A model generated the notes under the pieces. That model made no database searches. It saw nothing but the letters and a program-made list of their open reading frames with translations, and was not told the origin of the DNA. Below are positions 9,912 to 19,359 of a DNA stretch of 64,000 nucleotides, piece by piece. The position numbers and the translations under genes are program-made. The stretch's first letter is position 1. Every line of letters starts with the position of its first letter. The stretch comes from Tabrizicola thermarum (GTDB lineage Bacteria > Pseudomonadota > Alphaproteobacteria > Rhodobacterales > Rhodobacteraceae), in NCBI RefSeq assembly GCF_003574395.1, contig NZ_QMJY01000080.1, forward strand, positions 1 through 64,000, read 5' to 3'.

Positions 9912-9991
9912 CCCTCACCTCGGTTTTTCCGCCAGTCTTGACAGCCCTGTCCCGCGCCGTCAAACCGCCCCGACCCCTACAGGAGAGCCCG

Positions 9992-10684
9992 ATGCCCGCA
10001 GATGACCGTCTGATCGTCGCCCTGGACGTGCCGAACGTGGTGCAGGGCCTCGACCTCGTCGCCCGGATCGGGGATGCCGCCGGTTTCTACAAGATCGGCC
10101 TCGGGATGCTGACCGGTGGCGGGCTTGCGCTGGCCAATGCGCTGAAGCACGAGCAGGGCAAGCGCGTGTTCCTCGACATGAAGCTGTTCGACATCGGCGC
10201 CACCATCGAGGCCGCCGTGCGGGGCCTTGCGCAATACGATCTCGACTTCCTTACGGTCCACGGCGACCCGCAGGTCGTCACCGCTGCGGCCACCGGCAAG
10301 GGCGGCACGGGGCTGAAGATCCTGGCGGTGACCATCCTCACCTCGCTGGACCGCGCCGACCTGGATGCGAACCTCATCAAGCCCGGCGACATCCACGCCA
10401 TCACCCTGGAACGCGCCGCCCGCGCGCTGGAGGCGGGGGCCGATGGCGTGATCGCCAGCCCGCAGGAGGCCGCGATGATCCGCGCCCTGCCGCAGGCGCG
10501 GGGCAAGCTGATCGTCACACCCGGCGTCCGCCCGGCTGGCGCCGCCACCGGCGACCAGAAGCGGATCGCCACCCCGCATCAGGCCATCGCCGACGGGGCC
10601 GACCACATCGTCGTCGGACGGCCCGTCTGGCAGGCGAAAGACCCCGCCGCCGCCGCCCGCGCCATCCTCGCCGAGCTTCCCTGA
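9992..10684 (+). CDS. pyrF: Orotidine 5'-phosphate decarboxylase
   Basis: A 230-aa TIM-barrel enzyme that converts OMP to UMP, the last step of de novo pyrimidine synthesis. The N-terminus LIVALDVPN and the catalytic loop VFLDMKLFDIGATI (the Lys/Asp array) are clear, as are TPGVRP and the C-terminal VVGRPVWQA phosphate-binding segment. AGGAG lies 6 bases before the ATG at 9992. It is transcribed alone, away from the ROK kinase. Confidence 0.97.
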   Translation: MPADDRLIVALDVPNVVQGLDLVARIGDAAGFYKIGLGMLTGGGLALANALKHEQGKRVFLDMKLFDIGATIEAAVRGLAQYDLDFLTVHGDPQVVTAAATGKGGTGLKILAVTILTSLDRADLDANLIKPGDIHAITLERAARALEAGADGVIASPQEAAMIRALPQARGKLIVTPGVRPAGAATGDQKRIATPHQAIADGADHIVVGRPVWQAKDPAAAARAILAELP

Positions 10685-10728
10685 TCCTTCGCAAAAAGAT
10701 CGCCGCCCGTTTCCCAAGTAAAAGAATC

Positions 10729-10761
10729 GGGTTTACAAACCCTAGCGTTTTTGTCAGACAA
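10729..10761 (+). promoter_or_regulatory. Two inverted repeats upstream of the imelysin/iron cluster
   Basis: gggttt-ac-aaaccc (10729-10742) and ttgtc-a-gacaa (10751-10761) are both perfect inverted repeats. They lie 26-58 bases before the imelysin ATG at 10787, in a locally less GC-rich stretch. Their position fits an operator for an iron regulator such as Irr, RirA, Fur or Mur, but neither matches a consensus I can state confidently. The repeats are seen in the sequence; the role is inferred. Confidence 0.4.
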
Positions 10762-10786
10762 TCGGCAGACAACCGAAGGTCCTGCC

Positions 10787-12028
10787 ATGCGCCTCCTTGC
10801 CGCTTTCGTCCTCAGCGCCACCCCCGCCCTTGCCGTCACGCCCGAAGAGGTGACGCGACACTACGCCGACATCGGCCTTGCCACCTATCAGGACAGCCTG
10901 ACCACCGCCCAGGCCCTGCAAGCGGCCGTCGAGGCCCTGATCGCCAACCCGTCGGAGGACACCCTCCAGGCCGCCCGCGCCGCCTGGATCGCCGCCCGCG
11001 TTCCCTATCAGCAGTCCGAGGCCTTCCGCTTTGGCAACCCGGTCGTCGACGACTGGGAGGGCCGGGTGAACGCCTGGCCGCTGGACGAAGGTCTGATCGA
11101 CTATGTCTCGTCCGACTATGGCAACGAGGAAAACGCCCTTGCCAGACTGAACGTCATCGCCACCCCGACCTTCACCCTGTCGGGTGTCACGATCGACGCC
11201 ACCACCATCACCCCCGCGCTGATTGCCGGGACCCTGCATGAAGCCGACGGGATCGAGGCCAATGTCGCCTCGGGCTATCACGCCATCGAATTCCTCCTTT
11301 GGGGGCAGGACCTGAACGGCACCGGACCGGGCGCAGGCAACCGTCCCTTCACCGACTTCGTGGCGGGCGAAGGCTGCACCGGCGGCAATTGCGACCGCCG
11401 CGCCGCCTATCTTCGGGCCGCAACCGACCTTCTGGTGCAGGATCTGACCGAGATGGTGGACAACTGGGACGCCGATGGCACCGCCCGCGCCCGTGTCACC
11501 GCCGATCCGCAGGCCGGGCTTCTGGCCATGCTGACCGGCATGGGCAGCCTGTCCTACGGCGAACTGGCCGGAGAGCGGATGAAGCTGGGCCTGATGCTGA
11601 ACGACCCCGAGGAAGAGCAGGACTGCTTTTCCGACAACACCCACAACAGCCATTTCTACGACGCCGTGGGCATCCGCAACGTCTATCTGGGCCGGTATAC
11701 CCGGGTGGACGGCACGGTTCTTGAAGGCCCTGCACTGTCCGATCTGGTCGCCGCCGCCGACCCGGCCGTGGACAGCCGGCTCCGGTCCGAACTCGACGCC
11801 TCGGTCGCGGCGCTTGGCGCCGTGAAGGCGGCTGCCGAGTCCGGGTTCGCCTATGACCAGATGCTTGCGCCCGGCAATGCGCGGGGCGAGGGGCTCATCA
11901 TGGCCGGGGTCAATGCCCTGGTGACGCAGACCGCCTCGATCGACCGCGCGGTGACGGCCCTTGGCCTGTCGAAGGTCAGCTTTGAAGGCTCCGACAGTCT
12001 CGACAATCCGGGCGCCGTCTTCCAATGA
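10787..12028 (+). CDS. Imelysin-family periplasmic protein (IrpA-like), peptidase-M75 fold
   Basis: A 413-aa protein with a signal peptide (LLAAFVLSATPALA). The imelysin GxHxxE motif is present as GYHAIEFLLWGQD (about residues 163-175), and the typical FSDNTHNSHFYDAVGI block follows. The family binds iron or haem-like ligands in the periplasm and is tied to iron uptake; protease activity is doubtful. It heads a cluster with bfd, bfr, a di-haem oxidoreductase, a second imelysin and a DUF1513 protein. The start at 10787 gives a proper signal peptide. Its stop overlaps the bfd start (ATGA). Confidence 0.93.
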   Translation: MRLLAAFVLSATPALAVTPEEVTRHYADIGLATYQDSLTTAQALQAAVEALIANPSEDTLQAARAAWIAARVPYQQSEAFRFGNPVVDDWEGRVNAWPLDEGLIDYVSSDYGNEENALARLNVIATPTFTLSGVTIDATTITPALIAGTLHEADGIEANVASGYHAIEFLLWGQDLNGTGPGAGNRPFTDFVAGEGCTGGNCDRRAAYLRAATDLLVQDLTEMVDNWDADGTARARVTADPQAGLLAMLTGMGSLSYGELAGERMKLGLMLNDPEEEQDCFSDNTHNSHFYDAVGIRNVYLGRYTRVDGTVLEGPALSDLVAAADPAVDSRLRSELDASVAALGAVKAAAESGFAYDQMLAPGNARGEGLIMAGVNALVTQTASIDRAVTALGLSKVSFEGSDSLDNPGAVFQ

Positions 12029-12252
12029 TCGTCTGTCATTGCCAGTCCATCACCGACCACGACATCCGCGCGGCGGTGGACTGGATGCGCGCTGCCGATC
12101 CGCAGACGCTCATCACCCCCGGCAAGGTCTATCGCGCCTTGGGCAAACGGGCCGACTGTGGCGGCTGCATGCCCCTGTTTCTTGAAACGCTGCGGCTGAC
12201 CCCGGCCTTCCACATCCCCGCCGCGCCCGATCTCGTCCGCAAGACGGGCTGA
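12025..12252 (+). CDS. bfd: Bacterioferritin-associated ferredoxin (Bfd)
   Basis: A 75-aa [2Fe-2S] protein. The four ligands are Cys4, Cys6, Cys45 and Cys48 (MIVCHC and RADCGGC), the BFD-domain pattern. Bfd docks on bacterioferritin and delivers electrons that release stored iron as Fe2+. It overlaps the imelysin gene by 4 bp, and bfr follows after 57 bases, so storage, release and import genes lie together. The last 20 residues are a little longer than the core domain. Confidence 0.93.
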   Translation: MIVCHCQSITDHDIRAAVDWMRAADPQTLITPGKVYRALGKRADCGGCMPLFLETLRLTPAFHIPAAPDLVRKTG

Positions 12253-12309
12253 GGGAACCACCAACCGCACCCAGCCGTTCACCCGGCACCCGGCACGAAA
12301 GGAGTTGAC

Positions 12310-12795
12310 ATGAAGGGCGACAAGAAAGTCATCGACTACCTCAACGCGGCACTCCGGTCCGAACTGACCGCAGTCAGCCAGTACTGGCTGCACTACCGGC
12401 TGCAAGAGGATTGGGGCGTCGGCCATCTTGCCGACAAGTCCCGCGCGGAATCGGTCGAGGAGATGCACCACGCCGACCGTCTGATCGCGCGGATCATCTT
12501 TCTGGAAGGCCATCCGAACCTGCAGAAGCTGGACCCCCTGCGCATTGGCCAGACGGTGCGCGAAACGCTCGAGGCTGACCTGGCCGCCGAACACGATGCG
12601 CGCGCGCTTTACATCGAGGCCCGCAAATACTGCGATCAGGTCGGCGATTTCGTGACCCGGGCGCTGTTCGACGAACTTCTGGCCGACGAGGAAGGCCATA
12701 TCGACTTTCTGGAAACCCAGCTTGGCCTGTTCGACAGCATCGGCGCCGAGAAATACAGTCTGCTGAACGCCAGGCCCGCCAGCAAGGCCGAGTAG
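12310..12795 (+). CDS. bfr: Bacterioferritin (haem-containing iron-storage protein)
   Basis: A 161-aa four-helix ferritin-like subunit that forms 24-mers, oxidises Fe2+ at a di-iron site and stores ferric mineral in the cytoplasm. Glu18 ([12 protein letters not shown]) and the EEMHHADRL block with the ferroxidase Glu/His and the haem-ligand Met are visible. AEHDAR and [12 protein letters not shown] supply the second half-site. The retained Met marks bacterioferritin and not plain ferritin. GGAG lies shortly before the ATG. It pairs with bfd immediately upstream. Confidence 0.97.
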   Translation: MKGDKKVIDYLNAALRSELTAVSQYWLHYRLQEDWGVGHLADKSRAESVEEMHHADRLIARIIFLEGHPNLQKLDPLRIGQTVRETLEADLAAEHDARALYIEARKYCDQVGDFVTRALFDELLADEEGHIDFLETQLGLFDSIGAEKYSLLNARPASKAE

Positions 12796-13360
12796 CGCCG
12801 GGCGGGCGTCGGCTGACGCCCCCGGACGCCCCGTCGCCCTGTGGGTGGTGGTCTTCCGGTCGGGACATTTCGCGTCTTCCCATCGCAGGCTTGCCCCCTG
12901 TCGTCGTCGCCTTGACGGCGATGGGTCGGGCAGATCGCCGAGGAGGTGGGCCATGCCCCCGACCGCGCCGGACTGCGGCTGCCGACGGGGCGGACCCTGG
13001 GCGAGGACCCGCGCGCCCAACCGGGCGCCGATGCGATATGACGAACAGCCGGATGACCCGGAGTTTCTGTGATCCCGCACCGCAGGGGGTCCGACCGCGA
13101 GCTGCGGCAGGACCAGGTGCGTGAAGCAAAGCAGAACTCGTTACGCGCACCGTTCTGATGTCGCCATTGAATCGCAGGCCGCGTCGAAGGCAATCGTTTT
13201 CGGGCGGTTTCCGGCTGCGGCGAAGTGACCGCACAGGTCCGGCAGCTTGTCGGGCAGGCCATTGTCCGCGCGGGGAAAACGCCTTGCCGCGCCGCGGAAG
13301 CATTTTCCCGATTGAATCCGTCAGGAAATCAGGAGTATGACTCCCGCGACGGAGGCCACC
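12796..13360. other. 565-bp gap between bfr and the di-haem oxidoreductase gene
   Basis: I find no convincing gene. Short open frames exist on both strands, but none has coding-like composition plus a ribosome-binding site. One plus-strand frame near 12910-13030 reads as a plausible peptide (QIAEEVGHAPDRAG) that is open only briefly, so a decayed gene is possible. Bases 13180-13320 hold the leader of the downstream gene, with GGAGG at 13351-13355. The gap suggests that the second half of the iron cluster has its own promoter. Confidence 0.4.
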
Positions 13361-14866
13361 ATGCGTCTTGCCCTTCTGCTTTGCCTTGCCGCCGCGCCCG
13401 CCCTTGCCGAGGGCCTGGACGACCGCCACCTTGCCGTGATCCCCCGCACCGCAGCCGACGACGCCAGGATCGCCGCCGTTCTGGCCCCCCCTACCGATTT
13501 CTCCAGACCCGAGCCCTTCGAGGCCAGGCCCGCCGGCGCCGCCACCGTCCGCGCCATTGCCACCGCCGATGCCTTCAGCCAGCACTCCGCCAACATGCCC
13601 TTCGAGCGCGAGATGGACTTCAAGCTTGGCAACGCGCTGTTCCGCAAGACCTGGGTCGCCGCGCCGTCCTCCACGCTTGCCTCCGACGGCCTTGGCCCGC
13701 TCTACAACGCCCGCGCCTGCCAGGACTGCCACCTGAAGGACGGCCGCGGCCATACGCCCGCCGATGCCGACGCCTCTCGGGTGTCGATGTTCCTGCGGCT
13801 CTCGGTCCCCGGCGGCCCCGTGCCCGAAGGCATCGCCGACTGGATCGCCACCAGCCCGGACCCGACCTATGGCGGCCAGCTTCAGGACCTTGCCGCCCCC
13901 GGCCATGCCGCCGAGGGCCGGATGGACATCGTCTGGACGGAAACCCCCGTGACCCTTGCCGACGGCACCGTGGTCAGCCTCCGCGCCCCGACCTACAGCT
14001 TCGCCGCCCCCGCCTACGGCGCCCCGGCCGAGGGCCTCATGCTCTCTCCCCGCGTCGCGCCGCAGATGATCGGCCTCGGCCTGCTGGAGGCGATCCCCGC
14101 CGCCGACATCCTGGCCCGCGCCGACGAGGACGACAGGGACGGCGACGGCATCTCCGGCCGCCCGCAGATCGTGCCTTCGGTCGAATACGGCGTGCCGATG
14201 CTTGGCCGCTTCGGCCTCAAGGCCGGCGCTCCGACCGTGCGCGAGCAATCCGCCGGGGCCTTCGCGGGCGACATGGGCCTCTCCACCCCCCTCCACCCCG
14301 AGCCCTGGGGTGACTGCACGAAGGCCCAGCCGACCTGCATCGACGCCCCGCACGGCCAGGAACCGGGCATCCGCGACGGGCTGGAAGTCGATGCTGCCTC
14401 GCTCGACCTCGTCACCTTCTACGCCCGCAACCTGGGCGTCCCCGAGCGTCGCAACATCGACGACCCGCAGGTCCTGCGGGGCAAACAGGTCTTCTACAGC
14501 ACCGGCTGCCAGTCCTGCCACACGCCGAAACACGTCACACACCGCCTGGAGGGCCAGCCCGAGCAGAGTTTCCAGCTGATCTGGCCCTACACCGACCTCC
14601 TCCTCCACGACATGGGGGAGGGCCTGGCCGACAACCGCCCCGAGGGTCGCGCAACGGGCAGCGAATGGAAGACCCCGCCGCTCTGGGGCATCGGGTTGAC
14701 CGAACAGGTCTCCGGCCACAGCGAATACCTGCACGACGGCCGCGCCCGCAGCCTGCTTGAAGCCATCCTCTGGCACGGCGGCGAGGCCCAGTCCCAGCGC
14801 GACGCCGTCGCTGCCATGTCCACCGAGGACCGCAACGCGCTCCTCGCCTTTCTGGAAAGCCTCTGA
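13361..14866 (+). CDS. Periplasmic di-haem oxidoreductase (DHOR/COG3488 family)
   Basis: A 501-aa protein with a signal peptide (LALLLCLAAAPALA). Two c-type haem sites are visible: CQDCH (Cys120, Cys123, His124) and CQSCH (Cys383, Cys386, His387). The family is often annotated as a putative thiol oxidoreductase and is repeatedly found beside imelysins. A plausible role is redox handling of iron in the periplasm. The start at 13361 has GGAGG 5 bases upstream; a start 24 bases earlier is less good. Its stop overlaps the next start (TGATG). Confidence 0.92.
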   Translation: MRLALLLCLAAAPALAEGLDDRHLAVIPRTAADDARIAAVLAPPTDFSRPEPFEARPAGAATVRAIATADAFSQHSANMPFEREMDFKLGNALFRKTWVAAPSSTLASDGLGPLYNARACQDCHLKDGRGHTPADADASRVSMFLRLSVPGGPVPEGIADWIATSPDPTYGGQLQDLAAPGHAAEGRMDIVWTETPVTLADGTVVSLRAPTYSFAAPAYGAPAEGLMLSPRVAPQMIGLGLLEAIPAADILARADEDDRDGDGISGRPQIVPSVEYGVPMLGRFGLKAGAPTVREQSAGAFAGDMGLSTPLHPEPWGDCTKAQPTCIDAPHGQEPGIRDGLEVDAASLDLVTFYARNLGVPERRNIDDPQVLRGKQVFYSTGCQSCHTPKHVTHRLEGQPEQSFQLIWPYTDLLLHDMGEGLADNRPEGRATGSEWKTPPLWGIGLTEQVSGHSEYLHDGRARSLLEAILWHGGEAQSQRDAVAAMSTEDRNALLAFLESL

Positions 14867-15810
14867 TGCGCGTTGCCCTCCTGGCCCTGCTTCTCGCCAC
14901 CCCCGCGCTGGCCGACACCGCCGCCGTGGTCACAGATCACGCCCGCCCCGGCTTTGCCGCCTTTGCCGAAGCCGCCCAGAGCCTGGCAGACCTTGACACC
15001 TGCGACCCTGCGACGCTCCGCCCCGCCTTCCACGCAGCCTACGACGCCTGGATGGCGGTCGATCACCTGCGCCTCGGACCCGCCGAAGAGGACGGCCGCG
15101 GCCTGGCCGTGCTTTTCTGGCCCGACCCGAAAGGCGCAGGCTGGAAGGCCCAGCGCGCACTTCTCGCAGCCCCCCCGACGGCCGAGGCGATGGCGCAGCA
15201 ATCCGTCGCCGCCCGGGGCCTTCCCGCGCTTGAACGCCTGCTCTACCCCGCCGAGACCCTGCCAACCGACCCCTGCCCGCTGATCCGGGCCACCGCTGAC
15301 GATCTTGCCGCCACGGCGTCACGCCTCGCCGCCGACTGGGGGCCCTTTGGTGCGCTGATGCTGGGTGCGGGCGCGCCCGACAACCCCCGTTTCCTGAAAC
15401 CGGACGAGGCGACCCAGGCCCTGTTCACCCAGCTTGCCACCGGCCTTGAAGCCCTGGCCGACCGCCGCATCGGCCGACCGCTCGCGAGCCTGGACAAGCC
15501 CCGACCCGACCTTGCGGAAGCCCATGCCTCCGGCCGCTCGATCCGCAACATCGCCCTGTCGCTCGCCGCGCTGAAACAGCTCGCGCTGACGCTGAACCCC
15601 GACAGCCCGCGCAGTCTTGCGGCCTTCGATCAGGCGCTGGCGCTGGCGCAAGGTCTCGACCCCGACATCGACCGCATCGCCGACCCGCAGGCCTGGCTGA
15701 AACTCGAAATCCTGCAACAGGCCGTGCGCCAGACCCGCGACACCGTCCTGGCCGAGCTTGGCCCCGCCCTGGGCGTCGAGCTTGGCTTCAACGCGCAGGA
15801 TGGCGACTGA
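14866..15810 (+). CDS. Second imelysin-family periplasmic protein
   Basis: A 314-aa protein with a short signal peptide (VALLALLLATPALA). It has the general all-helical imelysin layout, including a C-terminal GVELGFNAQDGD segment typical of the shorter imelysin-like partners. The GxHxxE motif is not obvious here, unlike in the imelysin at 10787. It overlaps the DHOR gene by one base and the DUF1513 gene by one base, so the three are translationally coupled. It probably partners the DHOR protein in periplasmic iron handling. Confidence 0.87.
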   Translation: MRVALLALLLATPALADTAAVVTDHARPGFAAFAEAAQSLADLDTCDPATLRPAFHAAYDAWMAVDHLRLGPAEEDGRGLAVLFWPDPKGAGWKAQRALLAAPPTAEAMAQQSVAARGLPALERLLYPAETLPTDPCPLIRATADDLAATASRLAADWGPFGALMLGAGAPDNPRFLKPDEATQALFTQLATGLEALADRRIGRPLASLDKPRPDLAEAHASGRSIRNIALSLAALKQLALTLNPDSPRSLAAFDQALALAQGLDPDIDRIADPQAWLKLEILQQAVRQTRDTVLAELGPALGVELGFNAQDGD

Positions 15811-16856
15811 TGCGGCGCCGCGCCTTCCTGGCCACGCTGGCCGCAAGTCTTGCCCCGCGCCTGACCTGGGCCGACATCGGAGCCCCGGCCTTCCTGGCCG
15901 CCGGGAAGGCGGGCGAGGCCTATGTCCTGCACGGCCTCTCCGCCGCCGGCACCAGCCTGTTCCGGGTCGCCCTGCCCGGTCGCGGCCATGCCGCCGCGGC
16001 CCACCCCGTGCGCGCCGAAGCCGTCGCCTTCGCCCGCCGCCCCGGCACCTTCGCTCTTGTCATCGACTGTGCCACCGGCACCACCCGACACCGCCTGACC
16101 CCGCCCGACGGCATGCAGTTCAACGGCCACGGCGCCTTTTCGGCGGATGGCACGCTTCTGATGACCTCCGAAGTCGTGGCCGAAACCTCCGAAGGGCGCA
16201 TCGGCCTTTGGAACACGCAAGGCTACACGCGCCTGACCGACTGGCCCAGCCACGGCATCGGGCCGCATGAAATCAGGCGCCTGCCCGACGGCCGCCTTGC
16301 CGTCGCCAATGGCGGCATCCGCACCGACCCGGTGGACCGCACCAAGCTGAACATCCCGGACATGGCGCCCAACCTGACGCTGCTGGCGGAAGACGGCGCG
16401 CTTCTTGACCAGATCGACCTCCCCGACCTGCGCCAGAACTCCATCCGCCACCTTGCACTGTCCGGCAGCGCCATCGCCTTCGCCATGCAATGGGAAGGCG
16501 ATCCTGCCGAACCCGTCCCGCAGCTTGGCCTCTGGACCCCCGGCACAGCACCCCTGCTGTGCGCGCCGCCCGAAGCAGAGGCCTTCACGATGCAGGGCTA
16601 TGCCGGGTCCATCGCCGCAACGCGGGACCGCGTTCTCATCACCTCGCCGAAGGGCGGCGCGCTGATGCTGTTCGATGCCAAGGGTCGCCACATCGCCACC
16701 CACCACCGCGCCGATCTCTGCGGCGCGGCCAGCACCGAAGGCACCTTCACCGTGACCGACGGCAGCGGCGCGGTCTGGACCGCCGACGACACGGGCCTCA
16801 CCCCCCTCGCCCGCGCAGACACCCGATGGGACAACCATCTGGTCGCCCTAGGCTGA
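15810..16856 (+). CDS. DUF1513 beta-propeller protein with Tat-like signal
   Basis: A 348-aa protein starting MRRRAFLATLAASL, a Tat-type leader, so it is likely exported folded. The body is a WD40-like propeller. Recognisable family stretches are MQFNGHGAFSADGTLL, SHGIGPHEIRRLPDG and AVANGGIRTDP. DUF1513 proteins are regular partners of imelysin and DHOR genes. The exact function is unknown; a periplasmic cofactor or iron-binding partner is an inference from context. It is the last gene of the coupled triplet. Confidence 0.9.
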   Translation: MRRRAFLATLAASLAPRLTWADIGAPAFLAAGKAGEAYVLHGLSAAGTSLFRVALPGRGHAAAAHPVRAEAVAFARRPGTFALVIDCATGTTRHRLTPPDGMQFNGHGAFSADGTLLMTSEVVAETSEGRIGLWNTQGYTRLTDWPSHGIGPHEIRRLPDGRLAVANGGIRTDPVDRTKLNIPDMAPNLTLLAEDGALLDQIDLPDLRQNSIRHLALSGSAIAFAMQWEGDPAEPVPQLGLWTPGTAPLLCAPPEAEAFTMQGYAGSIAATRDRVLITSPKGGALMLFDAKGRHIATHHRADLCGAASTEGTFTVTDGSGAVWTADDTGLTPLARADTRWDNHLVALG

Positions 16857-16864
16857 CCACACCC

Positions 16865-16972
16865 CTTGCTCTTGCCCTTTGCCAAATACTCTCCGGGGGT
16901 CTGGGGGGCGAAGCGCCCCCAGGTCCCGAGGAGGAGGCGCAGCCCGACGACGAGACAAAAGGCTTGCGCGGA
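16865..16972 (-). repeat. Dispersed intergenic repeat, copy B (full-length)
   Basis: Read on the minus strand: a module tctcgtcgtcgggctgcgcc (within 16927-16956), a hairpin gggggcgcttcgccccc (about 16902-16921), then gagtatttggcaaagggcaa (16865-16894). The same order occurs at 46431-46518 on the plus strand. It sits between the convergent DUF1513 and mtaB genes, where the hairpin could terminate transcription. Confidence 0.7.
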
Positions 16973-17102
16973 ACGCGCTCCGGTTCACCAGCGCCGCCAC
17001 CCGCGATACCGTCACCGGACCCGGTGCCGTCATCCCCGCTCTCACCACCCCGGAGTGAGGCCCTGGGCAAACGGAAGCGAACCCGGAAAAGGTAAACGTT
17101 TT

Positions 17103-17132
17103 CCTGACGCCCACAGGCAAGCCATTGATTTC
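17103..17132 (-). repeat. Dispersed 30-bp repeat (GAAATCAATGG type), copy 2
   Basis: On the minus strand the segment begins gaaatcaatggcttgcc and ends tgtgggcgtcagg. It matches 3126-3154 at all but a few positions. It lies 33 bases downstream of the mtaB stop. Just beside it, ggaaaa (17087-17092) and ttttcc (about 17099-17104) form a further short inverted repeat. Confidence 0.6.
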
Positions 17133-17165
17133 CCAGAGGCTGACCGCCTGTCCGCACGCGGCGCG

Positions 17166-18428
17166 TCAAACCAGCAGCCGCGCCCCGTCCTGGCCCGCGA
17201 TGCGGACCTCCAGGATCGTCCCCTCCGGCTGGTCGGCGGCGAAGGCCACCTCGGCGAAGCCCTCGGTCCGCCCGACTCTCGCCCCCTCGGTCAGCACCCG
17301 GTGGACCCGCCCCACCTGAGCCGCCAGATGCTCGGCCAGCACCCGGTCCCCCAGGGCCCGCAGCCGCGCCGCCCTTTCCCGGATCTCGGGCCCCCGGACC
17401 TGCGGCATCCGCGCCGCCGGGGTGCCCTTGCGGGGCGAGAAGGGAAAGACATGCAGGAAGGTCAGACCGCAGTCCTCGACCAGGTCCAGCGACCGCTGGA
17501 ACATCGCCTCGGTCTCGGTCGGAAACCCCGCGATGATGTCCGCCCCGAAGACGATCTCGGGCCGCTGCGCGCGGACCTCCTGGCAGAAGCGGATCGCATC
17601 GTCCCGCAGGTGCCGCCGCTTCATCCGTTTCAGGATCAGGTCGTCTCCGGCCTGCAAGGACAGGTGCAGATGCGGCATCAGCCGCGGTTCGGTCGCGATG
17701 GCCTCGATCAGCGCGGGATCGGCCTCGATGCTGTCGATCGAGGAAATCCGCAGCCGGGGAACCTGCGTCAGCTTCAGGATCCGCCGCACCAGATCGCCAA
17801 GCCGAGGCTCCCCCGGCAGGTCCGCGCCCCATGAGGTCAGGTCCACCCCGGTCAGCACCACCTCGTTGAAGCCGCGATCCACCAGACGGCTGATCTGCTC
17901 GACCACCACCCCCGCCGGGACGGATCGGGAGTTTCCCCGCCCGAACGGAATGATGCAGAAGGTGCAGCGATGGTCGCAGCCGTTCTGGACCTGGACATAG
18001 GCCCGGTGCCGCCCGAACCCGTCTATCAGGTGGCCCGCCGTCTCGCGCACCGACATGATGTCATCGACCTGCACCTTCTCGGTCGTGCCGATCAGGTCGG
18101 GGGCGGCGATGGCCGTCCAGGTCTCGGCCTGCATCTTCTCGTGGTTGCCGACGACCCGCGTCACCTCGGGCATCGCCGCGAAGGTCTCGGGTTCGGTCTG
18201 GGCCGCGCAGCCGGTGACGATGATCGCCGCCCCCGGATTTTCGCGCGCCAGCCGCCGGATTTCCTGTTTGGCCTTGCGCACCGCCTCGCCCGTCACGGCG
18301 CAGGTATTGACCACGACCGCCCCGCCCAGACCGGCCGCGGCGGCCAGTTCCTTCATCGCCTCGGTCTCGTAGGCGTTGAGACGGCAGCCCAGCGTCGCAA
18401 AGACCGGGGGCTTCTGCGGCGCGTTCAT
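17166..18428 (-). CDS. mtaB: MtaB, tRNA t6A37 methylthiotransferase (radical SAM)
   Basis: A 420-aa enzyme that converts t6A37 to ms2t6A37 in tRNAs decoding ANN codons. The N-terminal UPF0004 domain has Cys in [15 protein letters not shown] and TGCAAQT for one 4Fe-4S cluster. The radical-SAM cluster is [19 protein letters not shown]-terminal TRAM-like region follows. It is not MiaB, because the N-terminus matches the MtaB type. It overlaps dapF by 4 bp (ATGA) and forms a dapF-mtaB operon. Its tRNA substrate class includes the tRNA-Lys encoded next door. Confidence 0.95.
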   Translation of the reverse strand: MNAPQKPPVFATLGCRLNAYETEAMKELAAAAGLGGAVVVNTCAVTGEAVRKAKQEIRRLARENPGAAIIVTGCAAQTEPETFAAMPEVTRVVGNHEKMQAETWTAIAAPDLIGTTEKVQVDDIMSVRETAGHLIDGFGRHRAYVQVQNGCDHRCTFCIIPFGRGNSRSVPAGVVVEQISRLVDRGFNEVVLTGVDLTSWGADLPGEPRLGDLVRRILKLTQVPRLRISSIDSIEADPALIEAIATEPRLMPHLHLSLQAGDDLILKRMKRRHLRDDAIRFCQEVRAQRPEIVFGADIIAGFPTETEAMFQRSLDLVEDCGLTFLHVFPFSPRKGTPAARMPQVRGPEIRERAARLRALGDRVLAEHLAAQVGRVHRVLTEGARVGRTEGFAEVAFAADQPEGTILEVRIAGQDGARLLV

Positions 18429-19261
18429 CGGTACGCCGCCAGATAGTCGGGCGACAGCATCCCGTCGAAGACCCGCGCCACCGGGCCGGTCAGCCAGACC
18501 CCATCCGCGCGCCAGTCCACCTCCAGCTCGCCGCCATCGACCGTCAGCGCCACGCGCCGGCCCGTCATGCCGCGCAGATGCGCCGCCACCGCCACGGCGC
18601 AGGCGCCCGAGCCGCAGGCCAGCGTGATCCCGGTGCCGCGTTCCCAGACGCGCATGCGGATGCGCCCGGGCGAGATCAGCGAGGCAAACTCGACGTTGGT
18701 GCGCTGGGGAAACAGCGGATCATGCTCGATCCGCGGCCCGAGGGTCGCAAGGTCCACCGCCTCGGCATCCGGCACGAAATGCACGCAATGCGGATTGCCC
18801 ATGCCCACGGCCACCGGATCGCCCGGCAGGGGCAGATGCAGATGGTCCACCTCGCGCGCGAGGGGAATCGCGGTCCAGTTCAGCTGCGGCGGACCCATGT
18901 TGACCCAGATCCGGCCATCCGCTGCCCTCTCGGCCCGCAGACCGCCCCGCGCCGTCACCAGCGAGACGCGATCGGCCCCGAGCCCCCGCATCACATGGTC
19001 CGCGACACAGCGCGTCGCATTGCCGCAAGCCCCGGCCTGCGAGCCGTCGCTGTTCCAGAACACCAGACCGAAATCGGCCTGGTCGGAGTCGGTGATCTCG
19101 GCCAGTTGGTCGAAGCCGACACCCCGATTCCGGTCCCCCAGCGCCTGCGCCAGGGCAGCCGTCATCACCGCCCCGCGCCCGCGCGAGTCGATCACCACGA
19201 AGTCATTGCCCGCGCCGTGCATTTTCATGAACGGCAGGCCGGTCTGCGCCCGGGTATCCAT
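18425..19261 (-). CDS. dapF: Diaminopimelate epimerase
   Basis: A 278-aa PLP-independent racemase that converts LL- to meso-diaminopimelate for peptidoglycan and lysine. The N-terminal [15 protein letters not shown] is diagnostic. The two catalytic cysteines are in [10 protein letters not shown] and [12 protein letters not shown]. ATGs at 19264 and 19261 are adjacent alternatives; longer versions are unlikely. It is upstream of and overlaps mtaB. The other dap genes of the window are in separate units. Confidence 0.96.
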   Translation of the reverse strand: MDTRAQTGLPFMKMHGAGNDFVVIDSRGRGAVMTAALAQALGDRNRGVGFDQLAEITDSDQADFGLVFWNSDGSQAGACGNATRCVADHVMRGLGADRVSLVTARGGLRAERAADGRIWVNMGPPQLNWTAIPLAREVDHLHLPLPGDPVAVGMGNPHCVHFVPDAEAVDLATLGPRIEHDPLFPQRTNVEFASLISPGRIRMRVWERGTGITLACGSGACAVAVAAHLRGMTGRRVALTVDGGELEVDWRADGVWLTGPVARVFDGMLSPDYLAAYR

Positions 19262-19319
19262 CATGGTCCGGCATATACGCCTGCGCTGCACGATTTGCCA
19301 GTGCGGCACGTTTTTGCCC

Positions 19320-19348
19320 TTGACCCCCGGTGCGGCCTTGCCTAATCA
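19320..19348 (+). promoter_or_regulatory. Sigma-70 promoter of tRNA-Lys
   Basis: TTGACC (19320-19325) and TAATCA (19343-19348) are separated by exactly 17 bases, and the mature tRNA begins 12 bases after the -10 box. This is a good housekeeping promoter match placed where the tRNA needs it. Confidence 0.75.
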
Positions 19349-19359
19349 GCCGCCTCGTG

